Source: Oegoconia quadripuncta | Taxonomy: Eukaryota > Arthropoda > Insecta > Lepidoptera > Autostichidae | DNA length: 64,000 nt | Reading direction: 5' to 3' | Assembly: GCA_949316235.1 (NCBI GenBank) | Contig: OX438745.1 | Coordinates: forward strand, 3,973,001-4,037,000 | Position numbers and translations under genes: made by a program | Part shown: piece by piece, positions 63,640 to 64,000 of the stretch | Numbering within the stretch: the stretch's first letter is position 1 | Layout: each line of letters begins with the position of its first letter | Notes under the pieces: generated by a model | Seen by the model: the letters and a program-made list of their open reading frames with translations, nothing else | Database searches by the model: none | What the model was told of the DNA's origin: nothing

Positions 63640-63870
63640 ATTACTAATTTTTGAGCAAAAAACGTTTCCCAAAGTATCACATGCCAAATTATCATTTAGC
63701 AAAAAAACATTTGGCAAAACAACTTTTCGCAATTTTACAGTTAGCAATACTGTTTTCGCCAATTTATTGTTTTACAAATAATTACATGGCAATGCTTCAT
63801 TTTACCAAGTATTATGTAGTCAAATATGGTTTGGCATAACATGCTCTTACCAAAATTAAATTGTCATTAT
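63640..63870 (+). repeat. Degenerate tandem array of ttNgcaaaa-type words
   Basis: Successive 15-22-bp words with one theme: catgccaaattatc, atttagcaaaaaaac, atttggcaaaacaac, ttttcgcaattttac, agttagcaatactg, ttttcgccaatttatt, gttttacaaataatt, acatggcaatgcttc, attttaccaagtatt, ggtttggcataacatg. Followed by ttgttgtttttgttgttgtt and ctaacctaacctaaccc. Confidence 0.6.
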
Positions 63871-64000
63871 ATAAATCAATTGTTGTTTTTGTTGTTGTTG
63901 GGGTCACAGTTCTAACCTAACCTAACCCACTTTTCTAGCAGTTCTAATCTAGCCTACGTAACATTGTACTTAATTATTGTACTTAACTATTGTACTTACT

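Noticed and set aside
63905..63935. Telomeric repeat (ctaacctaacctaaccc)
   Set aside because: Only two to three units, with a period of six rather than the insect TTAGG five. This word is common inside lepidopteran repeats.
1..64000. CRISPR array, operon, phage or bacterial defence system
   Set aside because: Repeats are dispersed and transposon-like, there are no direct repeat-spacer arrays, ORFs are short, and the sequence is plainly animal nuclear DNA.

Overview
This 64 kb window is eukaryotic, very probably from a moth or butterfly (Lepidoptera). The evidence is the base composition (AT-rich, with the palindromic word gtaggtacctac recurring), several families of tRNA-derived SINEs of lepidopteran style, and the C-terminal ends and 3' tails of non-LTR retrotransposons of the RTE, Jockey, CR1/Daphne-like and R1/I-like kinds. 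I find no intact protein-coding gene, rRNA, functional tRNA or CRISPR array. Nearly all recognisable coding sequence is the decayed 3' end of a retroelement ORF. Family names here (SINE A-D, LINE G, MITE Y and so on) are local labels for sequences I could align with each other inside the window.

Layout. 1-9 kb: AT-rich DNA with SINE A, B and C copies, a 400-bp foldback element (1774-2175) and LINE ends. 9-16 kb: more LINE/SINE debris, a small foldback MITE, a 5S-rRNA-like repeat, and a 1.4-kb inverted composite (14478-15907) built from two MITE families, one inserted in the other. 16-26 kb: LINE G/H ends, three remnants of one RTE family, and nested SINEs, one with a matching empty site elsewhere in the window. 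26-33 kb: an inverted pair of tRNA-Lys primer-binding-site look-alikes, a perfect 44-bp palindrome, a solo LTR inside a SINE, a tandem duplication and a 120-bp-arm hairpin. 33-45 kb: CpG-rich promoter-like DNA near 35.3 kb, a foldback element, a 318-bp element with long inverted ends and a 9-bp target duplication, a four-layer nest at 38.9-40.6 kb, a Ty3/gypsy-type integrase tail, and a mariner-type MITE. 45-56 kb: LINE ends, a hexamer array, SINE D, and a second mariner-type MITE. 56.4-57.6 kb: the only long repeat-free, CpG-rich block. It looks like a promoter with a non-coding first exon ending in a strong splice donor at 57562/57563, so the right end of the window may be the first intron of a gene continuing to the right. 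57.6-64 kb: LINE/SINE copies and a degenerate tandem array.

How it fits together. The window reads as intergenic or intronic DNA that serves as an archive of transposition. Filled sites, empty sites, target duplications and nesting give relative ages: for example E-repeat/SINE C, then MITE Y, then LINE G at 39-40 kb. SINE and LINE families share tails (RTE and SINE D both end in TGATGATG), which suggests which LINE mobilised which SINE. I see no undescribed operon-like or defence system. The most unusual objects are the structural ones: perfect palindromes, composite inverted elements, degenerate word arrays and a shared promoter 12-mer.
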